Counted from the stretch's first letter, positions 1-12,359 are shown. The stretch is DNA of 64,000 bases from Lithospermum erythrorhizon (GCA_019722365.1 JADFUC010000090.1:62001-126000), one strand, 5' to 3'. The notes: generated by a model from the letters alone, not told the origin. Numbers and translations: made by a program.

Positions 1-2544
1 TTTTGTTAACTCTCCATTCACTTTGCTTCTGCCAATAGTAACAAATCATAAATAGCATTTTAATTTGTTTAAAATTAGGTAATTCTAACTCAAACAACAA
101 TCTCATTTCCCTTTGTTTTGGTGAGCTTGGAGGAAAATCTATTAGAATTGGTTTCCATGCACTTATAACTCCAACCACTAAGTTAAGCTCATAATTATGT
201 CTTAGGGGTGCCCAACTCCTTTTGGACCGAAAGGTCACTTGGCAACTTCAAGTTGATCATTTACAGTGGCATTCGGCAACATGCCAGTGGAAGAATTGTG
301 AGACTTTCGGCCAATTTTTTCAAGAAACCTACCAAATTCCCCTGCAATCTGGACGTCTCCTTTGCCTTCAAGGTATTTATGGCAAGCAACCAAATTATCG
401 CGATTCAATCTCCAGGACCGTCGATCACCATGAATAGCCTTTCTCATTGTTTCCACTGCCTTCTTCATCTGATTATGTTTACAATATCCAGTTGTGAGGA
501 GATTGCAGGAGGCTTTTGTCCACTATCTAATGCGCCGTTTACAAGTGCTTCAGCCTTTGCCAGGAGACCATTTCGAGTGTATGCATTTATCATTACATTT
601 GGGATACGGAAATCAAAAATCTTGTTTACTGATGCCCACTCCTCCAATAGTTTCTCAGCAAGATCCATCTTGTCCAATCTAACTAATGAGGTTATCATGT
701 AATAATACTCAACATTGTTGTTTAAGCCTAAAGCTTTGAGAAGATTCCATAAGCGTTGAACCTCATTTTCATTACCTAAAATAGCATACATGCTAATAAG
801 AATAGGATAGGCGATCTTCCATTTTCCACCAGTAATATGTTTCTCTGCTTTCTTCAGCATTTCAGTAGATTTCTCCGGTAACGCAGCTTTCACGTAGCCT
901 TTAGCTACTACAACATATACATTCCATTCCACTGTAATCAAAAGATTATTTTCCATTTTAGAAAGTATCTTTTCCATGCTTTCTAAATTAGCGTTATCAG
1001 CGTAGAAATTTGAAAGGATGCAATATGTAGGTTTCCCAATGAGGCCCATTCTTCCCATCTCCTGAGCCAGATCATCAAGTTTACTCTCATGTTTAAGCTT
1101 ATCATAGAGGTTAAGCAAGACACCATAAGACAATTCTGAAGAATAATTAAGCTCTCTCATTTGTTGCATGACATTCTCTGCTTTTTCCAACAACCTATTC
1201 TCAGCAAAACAGTTCAAAAGGGCGCCATATACCTTGAATGTTTTCAGTTCATCTGAGATGCTTCTAAAATAATCTTCGGCCTTTTCAACACCATGGACTT
1301 TATTGATTAAATCCAGTTTCAATGCGACATTCCCAGGTGACAATCTGAGATACTTTCTTTCAGTCATCCATTGACCTAACTGAAATGACATGATGAAAGA
1401 GAAAATCATGACCAAGACTCAAACATGTCACAATAATTTTATCATAAAGATACCAAGAGCACCTAGAAGATATCATAAAGCAGATGAGAAAGATTGGATG
1501 TTATTTTCTTACTTTTGGACAAGAAGCGGATTTATCCAAAAAGGTGGCCCTTCCAGAAATTGTAGATGGTAAAAGCCAAAGCAGGCAAAAGGAGGTCATT
1601 TAGAAACGGTTCGACTAACCAGCAATAGACGTGCCTCAGATAAAACTTCTTCAGCTATGTCATCTCCCCTACCGCAGTAACAGATTGAATGCCAATGGTT
1701 TCAAAGAAAAAAAACCAAACATTGCATAAAATGGAAGTTTTGTGAAGAAATTCATCCATGACTAGAAATAAACAAACAAAACCTTCACTAATCATGGCAT
1801 TGAAAGCCCTCAACAGAAGAATCTGAAAAATTTCTTTTCCTTTTTACATCTTCAGTGCAATAAATAATGAAAAAAAAAAACAGTGGGTGTTTGGGGGAAT
1901 TCTTGTAGGCAACTTTTCTGTTATTGGTTTTTTGCAACCATTGCAAAATACACAAAATACAAGCTTTCTGTTATACAAGCAAAATAAGCCAACCCAAACA
2001 CCCTCAATAATACTAAATTGGCAAGTTAATACAAAAATTTGTAGAAGTTTGTCATGTACTTTAAAGTCAAAGGTTCTATATTGTCTAGCTCTTGGATATG
2101 ATGAAGTAAATTAAAATGGAATACTGCCTACATTTCTTATATGTTGTGAAGTAGTAAATAGTGTTGGCACTTCACTTTTGGGTCAATTTGGAAACAACCT
2201 CCATGTTATCAGAATGGCAAGGCGGCATACTATTTGAGAACAACTCGCCCCCTCCCCTACATTTTAATGTTTGTCCTTATTTGTCCGGTACAAATCAATC
2301 CGTCCCCATATAAAAATCATGGTTCTGCCACGTTGGTCATAACCCAAAAGTACAAATAGAACAATACACGTAAAAAAAGTATACCTGAAGAGCTTGATGG
2401 TATCGTTTGCGGGTCCTGAGGCGTCTAAGAATGGAGAAAAGTTCTGAAACATCAACAGCATTGACTTCTTTAACATATTGGTCAAGAATTGGAACAGTGT
2501 AGACACTAGTATTAGGAGTTGTTAACAGTTTCTTGATTAGAGAG

Positions 2545-2549
2545 TTTGG
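2545..2549. repeat. 5' target-site duplication of the copia element
   Basis: TTTGG directly precedes the LTR start TGTTGAAAAG. It matches the pentamer after the 3' LTR, and both belong to the PPR exon 1 codons for P-N. Confidence 0.9.
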
Positions 2550-3175
2550 TGTTGAAAAGTGAAGATTTTTCGCTGGTGTGTCGTGGCCGCCAAATCGTGA
2601 GCATAAATCGTGAGTGGTGGTCGCGATGGTGGTCATGATGGAAGGACATTCATGAAGGCAAACATAGAGTGTTAGTCGATGGAATTTCATGATGGCGATG
2701 CGAGAAGATCCAATTGAGGCGGTTTAGGCTCCGATTATTTTAATTTGATTCCCCAGCTAGTTTATATCTTTTCTTTATAAATATAGGATGTTTATGAGTT
2801 TTATTAAATCAAATACAATCTTAGAATAGAGAATAATCGTCACAGAATATTAGATGCTTTAATATTATTGAAGAGCATAGTTTTTGATCTTGAATAAGCT
2901 TAGAGTTTACTAACATTCTTGATAGTGCTTTGTGGTTGAGATTTTTTGATTGTATAAGAAATCTTCAACGTAAGTATTTAGTGGTAGAGAACTGTAACGA
3001 TCTTGGTTTATTAGTGGATTACTGCTGACGGCCAGCGGGACGTCACGCGCTTTCAGCGTTGAGGGAGCACGTATAAAAGTGCAAATTAATACGTTTATTT
3101 CATGGCTTAAATTTACATGCGTTTTATTTGATTCTTTGAAACTCAGGAAAGGATTTAGAGTGCCCAAATCCTAAC
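2550..3175 (+). repeat. 5' LTR of the copia element
   Basis: It begins TGTTGAAAAG and ends near CCTAAC. It contains the promoter-like stretch CTTTATAAATATAGGATG that is also found in the 3' LTR. Read antisense, its first 141 bases stay open and supply an ATG at 2690 in frame with the PPR exon. Confidence 0.85.
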
Positions 3176-3192
3176 GGTGAAGTATCGAGCAG
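3176..3192 (+). other. Primer-binding site remnant
   Basis: A degenerate match to the initiator tRNA-Met site common in plant copia elements (TGGTATCAGAGC) lies directly after the 5' LTR. Small insertions disturb it. Confidence 0.55.
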
Positions 3193-5022
3193 TGGTAGGC
3201 TTGGTTGTGAGTTTAAGAATCGATGGTGAAGCAGAGATTGTGACATCTTTGTGCAATTCGATGGAATCGATTTTCGCGTTGGAAGATGTGTATGGGGATA
3301 TGCATGCGGAAGAAGGCTGGAGCAAGGCAGCTAGGGAGAAACACGAGAAGATGGATGAAGATGAATGGATAGAATTAGACGGGCAGTGCTTGGATGTGAT
3401 CGGACGCTGTTTGTCGAAGCGTTATTCTTGCGTTCTTCAGAGAACCCTTATGAGGGGTTGATGAAGGCTTTATGCGTCTGTATGAGAAACATACGCCAAT
3501 AATAAAGTCACCATGAAAAAACTGTTTCAGCTTAAGATGTCGAGAGAAATCGCGTAAGCGAGACACGCCCAATGATTTAATAGCATTATTAATCAATGTC
3601 GACGATAGATGTTAATGTTGATGATGAATGCAAAACTAATTTTGTTGGTTCATTACACGAAAGTTGGGAGCAATGAGGCGGTTAGTAATGTAGATGCTGC
3701 TTGAGTTGAACTTAAGGTGGTTGTGGGCGTATCACATGCAGGGGAGATGCGTAAACCGTGTAAGTGAGGTCTTGGGGTTGCGTTAAATTGTAGGAAGGAA
3801 GAACGGGAGATAGGGGTTTTGGAAATAGTGGGAGATCGCGAGTAGAGGTAGAAGTAGTCGATCTTTGTGTGTTGGGGTTGTGTGAGCCCAGGTCGCATGA
3901 AGAGCCTTTGCAAAGCTAACGGTGATGCTACCGTGTTGTGTTGGCGATTATTAAATGACTTTGGTTTTATGCAATGAATCTTCCAGTTCGTTCTGGATAG
4001 TAGATTACGGGCACCACTTTCCAAATGCTTCGCATGAGATGTAATGGTGTGAATTATGTTTTTGGGAATTATGGAATTTGTTAAATGCTGCGATGGTGAG
4101 CCGGTTGGATGTAATAGGTATGAGATGTGAATGCCGAGTTGTCGAATAGTTGCTACGGAAGCGGTAGGTGAGGTATGTTCGAAAATTGGGAAGAGTTTAA
4201 TTTCGGTGAGTCGGTTGGATGGTGATGGTTATCGAACTACTTTTCGAAGATAGTAGCGGAAGGTTGTTGAGGAAGCGATGGTAATATGAGAAGCGGAAGT
4301 TAGGTGCTACATCTTGCATTGCGGTTACCGAAGAGGTTGAAGAGAGGATAGGAGTGCGAGAGAAAGCGGGTGAGATTCGACATGGGGAGTTTCTCTGAGA
4401 AGATAGAAAGGATTGTCGTTGGTGAAATTCTTGTTACGGATATATTGCAGAGGTTATAGGGAGATTAGAAGGTACATTACAAATGAAGATGCATTGAAGG
4501 TCGATATACTTGGTGACAGTCTTAATGCCGTTTGGTGATGAGTTCATTTGAAGAAACTACGGGGAATAGTCTGTGGGTTACGTGTTGCGTGAATGCATGC
4601 GAGTTAGCGGCGTGTTCAAGTCACGGTGAGAGGTATTCCCGACCTCACGATTATTTGCTAAGCTGTTGAAAGATGTTAGATCAAGCGTGATTGATGAATT
4701 AGATCGAGGGAAGTCGTCGGCGTGGAATGGGAAGTAGAGAAATTCGTTGATGACCAATCGAATTTGGAGATTTTCGAGGTGCAGGTTGAAGATCATGAAG
4801 ATCGAAGGCAAAGGCGTGTTGGTTAATACGAATGAGGGAAAAGTCCAAGCGGGGTAGAGGTAATGATGCAGATTCTGCCCGGTATTCGAGTTGGTATCAT
4901 TCGTGGATGTTAAGGATTGGAAAGAAGATGCGGAAGTTGGGATCAGCTTGGTGGGGTTAATGGATGAACTCGGAAAGGCTGTGCGAGAATGGTGTTTTGA
5001 AGATGGTGATCAGAAAATATCT

Positions 5023-5037
5023 TGGAGGTAAGGAGAT
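5023..5037 (+). other. Polypurine tract
   Basis: The purine-rich string TGGAGGTAAGGAGAT ends directly at the 3' LTR start, where plus-strand priming occurs in copia elements. Confidence 0.65.
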
Positions 5038-5669
5038 TGTTGAAAAGTGAAGATTTTTCACTTTGGTCAGCTGTCGTGACGCCGTCGTGTGAGTCTTTGG
5101 TCGATGGGGTCATGATGGAGGTTAACATTCATGAGGCGGCTTTACGTAGGCCTCGTAGTGATGTTGGTCACCGATGGAGTCCTTGATGGCGGAGTGCGAG
5201 AAGGCACAATTTGAGGCGGTTTTGGCTCCGATTATTTTCCCAATTTGAGTCTAGCCCAGTTTATCTTATTTTTGCTTTTATAAATATAGGATGTTTATGA
5301 GTTTTATTAAATGCATCACAAATCTTTAGAATAGAGAATAATCGTCTAGAATAATGGGTCTTTAATATTATTGAAGAGCATAGTTTTGTTGCTTGGAAGG
5401 CTTAGAGAGTTTAAGCTTTGTTGGCAGTAAGAACTTTGTGGTTGAGATTTTGATTGTATAAGAAAATACTGGCGTAGAGTATACTCCTTCGTAGTAGGGC
5501 TTGCTGCGATATTACGATTTATTAGTGCATTCTGGCAGCAGCAGACGTACCTTTCGCGTTGAGAGCACGTATAAAATTCTAGATAATACATTTATTTCAC
5601 TTAAATTTACATCGTTTTATTGATTGCTTGAAACTCAGGAAGGGATTTAGAGTGCTTAAAATCCCAACA
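5038..5669 (+). repeat. 3' LTR of the copia element
   Basis: It begins TGTTGAAAAG and ends ATCCCAACA, and is homologous along its length to 2550-3175 with many indels. The TTTGG target duplication follows it at 5670-5674. Confidence 0.88.
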
Positions 5670-5845
5670 TTTGGTTTATTAGATTTTGAGGGGTTGTTTT
5701 GTTCTTGAATTTGTTTGCTGTATGCATATTTTGGTGAAGGAGGTAGGGAATTGTTGATGGAGGTTTTGACTTTGTTAGAGTGATTAGTCAACGAGTTGAC
5801 TTTTGGTTTGGTTTTAGAGGGTAAACTTTGGAGGAGTTTGAGCAT

Positions 5846-6059
5846 TTTGATGGTGAAGTAGTTGCGGTAATAGCGTGGAGGAATTTGAGGTTGTAAGCGT
5901 GAGGGAGTTGAGGGTTTGAGACTCTTTCAGCCAGAGAAGGCGATTAGCGAGGAGTTAATCAATCGAATAGCATGGTCTTGTGGAGTTACAAGGTCATCTT
6001 GTTTGAAATTAATGAAATTGTAGTTATATAAAAGAAGGATGGATTACTTGGTACATGAA
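5846..6059. other. 5' flank of the PPR gene
   Basis: Upstream flank of the ancestral PPR start at 5845. On the minus strand it is pyrimidine-rich and leader-like. No TATA box is clear. Confidence 0.4.
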
Positions 6060-6859
6060 ATGAAATAGCAATATTCGTTAAACGAGTCAATTCGCGTCGG
6101 GTTTTTATTATACTTTGACCGACTTGAAAATGAAACCGGATAGCCTCGCATTCGACTTGAAATAGAGCTGACTAGATTGTTCGAATAGAAGCCGAATAAG
6201 AAAATAACCATTTGGATTTTAGGCTGAAAACCAACTTAAAAATATTTGAATTAGACTTAAAACATACTCCAACTATTTTCGAATAAAACTAAAGCAACCC
6301 GAATAGACACGAATCAAATTTCTTTGTATGCTTATATTTAAGGCCATATTGTTTGGTATGGAATAATAAGTAGTACATGGTAAAAAAATACAATTGAAGT
6401 AGAATGACCAAGATGTATACCCGATCAAGTTAATAAGTTGAATTTACGAACATGAATCAATTTCGTTTTCTTATCAAACGAGTTCAAAATCGAAAATGAT
6501 TTTTAAGTGACCTGAATCGTTAACTAACTCTAAACATATATCTTGGCATAGATAGTTAACACTTTATGCTCACTATTAGAAATATGATCCAACCAAATAT
6601 CTATTGTCCACAATTTAAAAGCATACACAATAAGCTAGGTGTGCAAAAAAAAAAAAAGGAGAATGAAATTGAAGCTGTATTTCAATACCAATCAGTCAAC
6701 AACTCATCATTCACAAAACGCATTACATAACAACCCAAACACAATCCAACAAGTAAGAAGTGAGTAAAAAAGCACCAAAATATTCTTTTACAATAACAAA
6801 ATTGAATTATTAGGAAATTGAACATAAAGTAATTATTGTAGAAATATTTGAGGCCATGA

Positions 6860-6976
6860 TCAACGTTTGATGTGCTTGACCTTCCTGAAAGGTCTAGTGA
6901 CAAATCTCACACCTTTGTTGAAGAAACGTTTGATCGCATACCCCTTTGCTTTCACCTTACGCGCAAAGCCAGCCAT
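6860..6976 (-). CDS. Tiny highly basic peptide, 38 aa (family member A)
   Basis: An ORF of 38 codons begins MAGFARKVKAKGYAIKRFF and ends KVKHIKR. It has 8 Lys, 6 Arg and no Asp or Glu, so the net charge is about +14. An in-frame TAG lies three codons before the ATG, which fixes the start. The copy at 14905-15042 shares the pattern M-x-G-F-x3-V-K-x2-G-Y-x-I-K and the end K-V-K-x2-K-R-stop, the leader ending ATAGTTGGACATG, and a TATA-like box upstream (7025-7035). I recognise no known family. There is no signal peptide or membrane segment. A nucleic-acid-binding, membrane-active or signalling role would be a guess. Confidence 0.55.
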   Translation of the reverse strand: MAGFARKVKAKGYAIKRFFNKGVRFVTRPFRKVKHIKR

Positions 6977-7024
6977 GTCCAACTATTTTTCGTTAGATAT
7001 TTTAGTATGAGGGGCTTTGGGAAT

Positions 7025-7035
7025 CTATTTAATAG
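7025..7035 (-). promoter_or_regulatory. TATA-like box of peptide gene A
   Basis: On the minus strand this reads CTATTAAATAG followed by ATTCCCAAA. The same block occurs at the same place upstream of copy B. An ACGTGG core is at 7048-7056. Confidence 0.45.
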
Positions 7036-7540
7036 GGAAAATATGAAAACGTGGCTTCAATTCAGTGGTCATCATCTGCCAGATGCTAGTAGTAATTAAC
7101 AAGATATGTATTGGTTCCAAAGAATAAAGCTGCCTGCTGCCGACTTCTAAAGTCAAAGGTGCTATGAATGCATTAGTATTTCTTTTCTTTTTTTTGTATT
7201 CTTACCGACTTAATTGAAAACCGATTCTACACATAAATTGACTAGGTTTAGAATCGAATGATGGAAATGGATGGAAATGGGACTTAACATTCATATATCT
7301 TGAGTTAGAATTTTATGTTAGGGATTGTGAAGGGGCTAAAAAATATTATCTATAAAAACAAAATCGAGGTTGAATGTAGACCTCAAACTAGTTTCAAATA
7401 AAAATAAAATAGATTCAAATGTATCTTTTCCGTCTGATTCGATGTAATGTTATGTGGTACCCGATTCGATCTTCATATATTTATATGGTTATTAGTAAAA
7501 GTGGCGTCGTTATGCGTGATAAGTCTGTTGTCAGATTATT

Positions 7541-9390
7541 TCTTTTTATAATTATAAAAGGTAAAAAAATTCTAATAGACAATTATTTTCTTAAAATAAA
7601 CTTTTTTAAATTGTAAAGAGAATAAATTTCCTAAAATCATGAAATTATAATTTCTTTCATTACTTTTGATCTTCTTTTTCCATGGTATGCAGCTCCTCAT
7701 GTTATTAGATTGAGTTTAACTTTTATTAGATTGATTTTAACTTCTATCTTAAAACTTTGATATTGGGTAATGAATAAACTTTTATAAATTTTAAAGTATC
7801 GTTTTTAGAATTATGAAATAAATTAAAACTAAAGATATCTTATATATATTTGTAAATTAAGCGATGATGAATATGATTACGTAGTATTGCAAATTACATA
7901 CATCTGAAATTACTTAGCTAAAGAGGGTTAGAGAGTAAAGTCTTCTGAAGCAAAGTAGAATAAAGTCTTGCAAATAAAGTAGAATGGTTTCCAACGAATT
8001 GAACGAACCTCATACATGGAAGAACTGAGTCGTTAAATCCTTATTTATTGAACCCGTCGTCAGGATATATTTAAAACTTCGCTATTTAAAAAATTCGGTG
8101 TCGTATTAGTGATGAAACTTCTTCTTCTTTATCTTTTGTTATGAAAGTTGATATCAACCTTTATTGTAGATTAATCGTCATCCTCGTGAATTAATTGATC
8201 ATATTTTCGATTCTTGTTATTTTCTGCTTTTTGATTGTTTGTAATTATTACTCTCTTTTATATTTAGTATATCTCTTATTCTTCTTCGCTTTCATATAAG
8301 TTTGAGTTTTCTTTTATTTAATTTTCATAATGTCGTCTTTAGTTCTTTTCTTTAGTGTTTCATTTCTCTGTGTCTTGTTATAAATAATTTTTTAACAAAG
8401 CAACCTTTGATGATGAAAGAGAATTTTTATCATCAATTTTGTCTTTCACAGCTAAGCGAATATATACATACTTAATCAAGTTTTTAAGTCACTCTGAAAT
8501 AATCAAAACGAAAAAAAATAAGGATCGAAAATATATATGGTCAATTGATCTTGATGAGGATGATAATCTAGTGAAGATATTAACTTCCCTAAATATGAAA
8601 ATCATAAAGATGGAGAAATTTTGATTATTTGAGTATGATGGTTGAATTTTTTTATAATGAACTTTAAAATATGTACATAATATTCTTAATTTTTTTATTT
8701 CATAGTTTTAGAAAACTGGTAGTTTTTAGAATTTATAAAAGTTTATTTTTTAAGACTTTTTTTCTCTAATAATTTTTTGTTACATATTTTAATGTTTCTC
8801 AATATGTACTTTTCACTTAGTCAATCATAGATTGTGAAAAAACTATTAACATAAATAACAGTATTATATATTCAAATATGTGATTCTTACTCTATAACAC
8901 GATTATAAGCATACGACATCCTTCATCTCTTTTCGGGACCGAAACTGGGACAGGACCAAAAATAAAATAAATGAACAAACACAAAGATAAAGACTACAAA
9001 TAAAATTGGCATAAATAACTCTAATATTAAGCTGACATGACGGCTTTGTAGATTTCACTTTCGTAAGAAAAAGTAGAAAATAAGAATATTTTACTTTATT
9101 TTATCGGTGTTTATTAGAACTAATAATGACTCTTTTTCATTCGAATGCTTAAACATGAAATTCAATTTTTTTGGATTTGATGAATATTTGTGTTCATTGT
9201 ATAAGTTGAATACAATGAAAGAATTATTATAAGAAAAATACTTCACCCAAAAAAAAGCTTTCGGCAACCGCTTTCACCATAAATTCGATGGAATGCGTAC
9301 ATGTGCATGATGTATGGTACGATGATGTCTTATGTATAATATGGATAGGTTAGTAAAGTTATTTAGGATGTTTTTACATGAAATTACATA
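7541..9390. other. AT-rich intergenic stretch
   Basis: I found no gene-like ORF, RNA gene or clear repeat here. It is strongly AT-rich with poly-T tracts. Confidence 0.5.
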
Positions 9391-9600
9391 TTATTGGATA
9401 ATATTTCTGATTTTTTAGTTAAGTTAAAATCATCGAATCTGATTATATTTATCGCTTCCGTTATTGTCAAATCGAATTATTTGGTAAAAGGGTATTTTAG
9501 GCGGTTTAAAAAAGAAAGAACACTAATCAAAATCAATTTCAAATCACGAAGTTTAAAACATAACAAAGTTGCTTAAGTTTATATATATATATAATACTCC
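9391..9600. repeat. Dispersed repeat, copy 1
   Basis: A stretch with TCAAATCGAATTATTTGG, then GTATTTTAGGCGG and AAAGAAAGAA, recurs in diverged form at 12360-12460. The element type is not recognised. Confidence 0.45.
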
Positions 9601-12359
9601 CTCCATCCCATTTCAAAGGGTATATTTATAAATAACCTTATTTTTAAACTTCGATTTCAACATTTCAGTCGTAATCTTTCAATTATATAAAATTACTCAC
9701 ACTATCGTTTATAATACTTTTTTTTTCGTTTTACATAATACTTGTAATTTAACTAAATCAATTATTAAATCAATTAAATAATATTCTAAACTCAATTATT
9801 CATGGTGTCATGGACTAATTAATTGAAATGTAGACAAATAGTTCCAAACGCATGGTGTCCACGTCAATTTCATATTTCCTATTAGTATTGACTTTCATTT
9901 TCAGGACAATAGTAATTGTGTTTTTGTAGACTAAAGTGACCAAACAACTTTGATGTGAACACAATTATCATATTAATTCTAGGAAGTGCAAATTAAATAG
10001 AGATTTGATTTTAAACTCCATCAGCGATAATCACACTCTATTTTGGTATTATATTAATTTTTATAGAGAAAAGTGAGAGGTAAAAATGAAAATTGAAGTG
10101 TGGTTGTCAATGTTTGGAGTGTAAGCATAAAACCCATTAAATAATGTATTTTCATCTTTTTATGTATTTCATGACTCATATAAATAAATAAATAAATAGC
10201 GAGTCTACATAGATACATCAAAATTGTTTTTATTATAAAGTGTTTATTTGGTATATAAATTTATTTCAAGATTATTTTTGTCACAATGATGGATTCTAAT
10301 AAGCGATTAAATATTAGAAATTTGTAAGTTACATCCATCGATATAAATAACTAAAATTGATCCGCATAACTTTGATACGAGATTATAATCTTAATTCTGA
10401 AAGGTTGCACATATTTTATTTTCATCTTTATGTGTATTTCATGATTGATATAAATAAACAACTAAAGAAATAAATTATTCTGAGATACGTAATTAACATT
10501 AGAAATTTACAAGTTACATCATTCAATATATAAATTTAATCCTTCTTATAAATAAATCCTTCCATAGAATAAATTTATTTGTAATATAAATAATAATCAA
10601 AATCAATTTTTTGTCTACTTCAAATTTTAATAAGTAATTAAGGTCAATGAATATATTCCAAGTCAATTGACTAATTATTTAGTGTTTATTAGTTTTATTT
10701 GCTTGTCTACAAGTCGTAAGTCGTAGGTATTATCGTATTTCTTATGGAATATATAGTGTCAACGTGGTAACTCAATTATAGATTAAGTGATCTATGTCAT
10801 TATTTTTTATATAAATGCGTCTTATGCTCATCAAAATTATGAAGTTCTTCATATGTGGTTTAAATACCTCAGTCCATAACAATAAAATTGTCTATATTGA
10901 TTTTAGTTAAGTTTATAATTTTTGTAATCTTAATTGATATATAACTTTGATTTGAATTAAAAATTATTATGTTAGTAAATTATATTGAAAACATTAGTAT
11001 GTTATACATTTTCGCCATATATTATATGATATGTAAAAATAATTGAATTAAAATTAAAAAAAAAAAATCAAGAATCAAAATTTAAAATTTAAAAGTCTTT
11101 GCTGGAAAGTAAAGAGATCATGTCTGCTTCATCATTACATGTCTAGTGGACATCGATTAGGAAGACAAATTATCAAAACTCTATTATGAATGTCTATCAT
11201 AAATTTAGATTTATTTGAGTTATAGTTCTGATTGAATATTAATAATAGACTATTCTTTGAATTTTTAATTAAAGAGTGACAAAAGCTTGTAGAAAGACAA
11301 ATAAATGCATTTTATAGAGGTAAAAGTATTAGCAATCATTGACTTTTCATTTTCCGGGTTTAAGTTTAGTAAGCAATTTTTAACGTGGTCAGTTCCGTCT
11401 TACGATTCAGACAATTGTAGAATTTGGTCGCGACGATAGTGTGGTTAAAGCCTTTAATATATTGTGAAATGACTATTTTGCCCCTCCCCAATTTGCACAT
11501 GACTATTTGCCCCCTATTTGCAAGTGTAGTAGTTAGGAAGTTCATTTAAGGGCAAAATTGTCGTTTCATTAAAAATTCTTAATTTGATAAAATGCCCTGG
11601 AGTTAGTGTTTTGACGGTAGTTTTGTGTCAGGACCAAGAACTAGCGATTGTCGGAGTTGGGTGATGGAATGGCTGTTTTAAAAATTGGTGATGGAGATAA
11701 GCTTGAATAGTCGATGATATCTTGCTAATCACTAGTATATTCTTCCAGAGAATTTAGATCAACCTTTATCATATTTTGTTTAGAGCTCCTTCTTGTTCAT
11801 ATTTTTGAGCCTGACTTATTCAACAACTACACAGATAGGATGGTTCAAACAATCCCTCCGGTTGGCATGTACTATATTTGATAAGATATTTCGAAAAGAG
11901 TTCCATTTTGTATAATTATACTTCTATCCAATAAGTTTCAATATTTCTTATTCGTATAAGTTTATTAAAAGACAATAGAGTCCTTTCTTAATGATTAGGA
12001 GATAGTTAAATAGTTATAATTGGTTTCTCTAACTCAACATTTTATTATCTCAAAATGTAATTTGGATCTCCTGCATGATTATTAAAAGTTATAAAGGATG
12101 GTTAACAATTTCAAGCTAATTAAGAAAAATAATGAAATAAGATGAAACATTAAAAGAAAAAAACTAAAGATAAGAAGATAAGTTGTAGGACTAAACTACC
12201 CTCCAACATGCAAGCAGCAAAAGTTGTTTTAGTATTGGATTTGCCGGCTTATTACTTAATACTTATTAGTAGAGTCCTACTTTGCCGAGTTATCAGTAGA
12301 GTCCTACTTTCCATTGTAGTCAATAAATCTTTTAGTTGAATTAAAATTTAGTAAAATAT
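9601..12359. other. AT-rich intergenic stretch
   Basis: No gene seen. It contains short duplicated phrases (for example the TTTTCATCTTTTTATGTATTTCATGA-like segments near 10150 and 10420) and many microsatellite-like A/T runs. Confidence 0.45.

Larger units (their letters stand above)
2550..5669 (+). mobile_element. Decayed Ty1/copia LTR retrotransposon inserted in PPR exon 1
   Basis: A 3.1-kb element has LTRs of about 626 and 632 bp that both begin TGTTGAAAAG; the 3' copy ends CCCAACA. It is flanked by TTTGG at 2545-2549 and 5670-5674. Its internal part (3176-5037) is only 1.9 kb, far shorter than a full copia element. A tRNA-Met-like primer site follows the 5' LTR and a purine tract precedes the 3' LTR. 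In broken frames on the plus strand one can read a copia-type Gag (around 3300-3700), a CCHC-like knuckle (about 3868-3910), a protease-like LDS motif (about 3990) and the region after the protease (about 4190-4330). Reverse transcriptase is not recognisable. Many changes are small indels, so no product is expected. Confidence 0.9.
235..5845 (-). pseudogene. P-class PPR protein gene, split by a retrotransposon and frameshifted
   Basis: This is a pentatricopeptide-repeat gene of the small plant P-class type (At2g20710/At4g21705-like), whose members usually act on organelle RNA. Exon 1 was 5845-5670 plus 2544-2385; the intron is 1380-2384 (donor CAG|GTATAC, acceptor TTTCAG); exon 2 runs from 1379 down to 235. 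The first 59 codons begin MLKLLQSLPSK and are rich in K, S and N with few acids, as in a mitochondrial targeting peptide. Exon 2 carries helical PPR repeats (AEDYFRSI, AENVMQQMREL, AEKLLEEWAS). There are two lesions. A copia element sits in exon 1 after codon 58. Near 495-500 about 10 nt are missing, so the frame ends at NIIR; the next frame resumes with TGYCKHNQMKKAVETMRKAI and runs to 235. The family assignment is firm. Loss of function is inferred; a truncated product could still be made. Confidence 0.85.
6060..7540. repeat. Tandem-family unit A (about 1.45 kb)
   Basis: This segment is recognisably repeated at 13070-15540 and 15540-16930. Shared blocks include the string around TGCTTATATTTAA, AATAAGTTGAATTTACGAAC, CTATTGTCCACAATTTA, the peptide ORF, and a flank with CCGACTT and GACTAGGTTT. 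The copies are well diverged and full of indels. Confidence 0.75.

Noticed and set aside
208..702. Plus-strand ORF of 164 codons
   Set aside because: It lies opposite the PPR coding exon and has no domain; it is a shadow frame.
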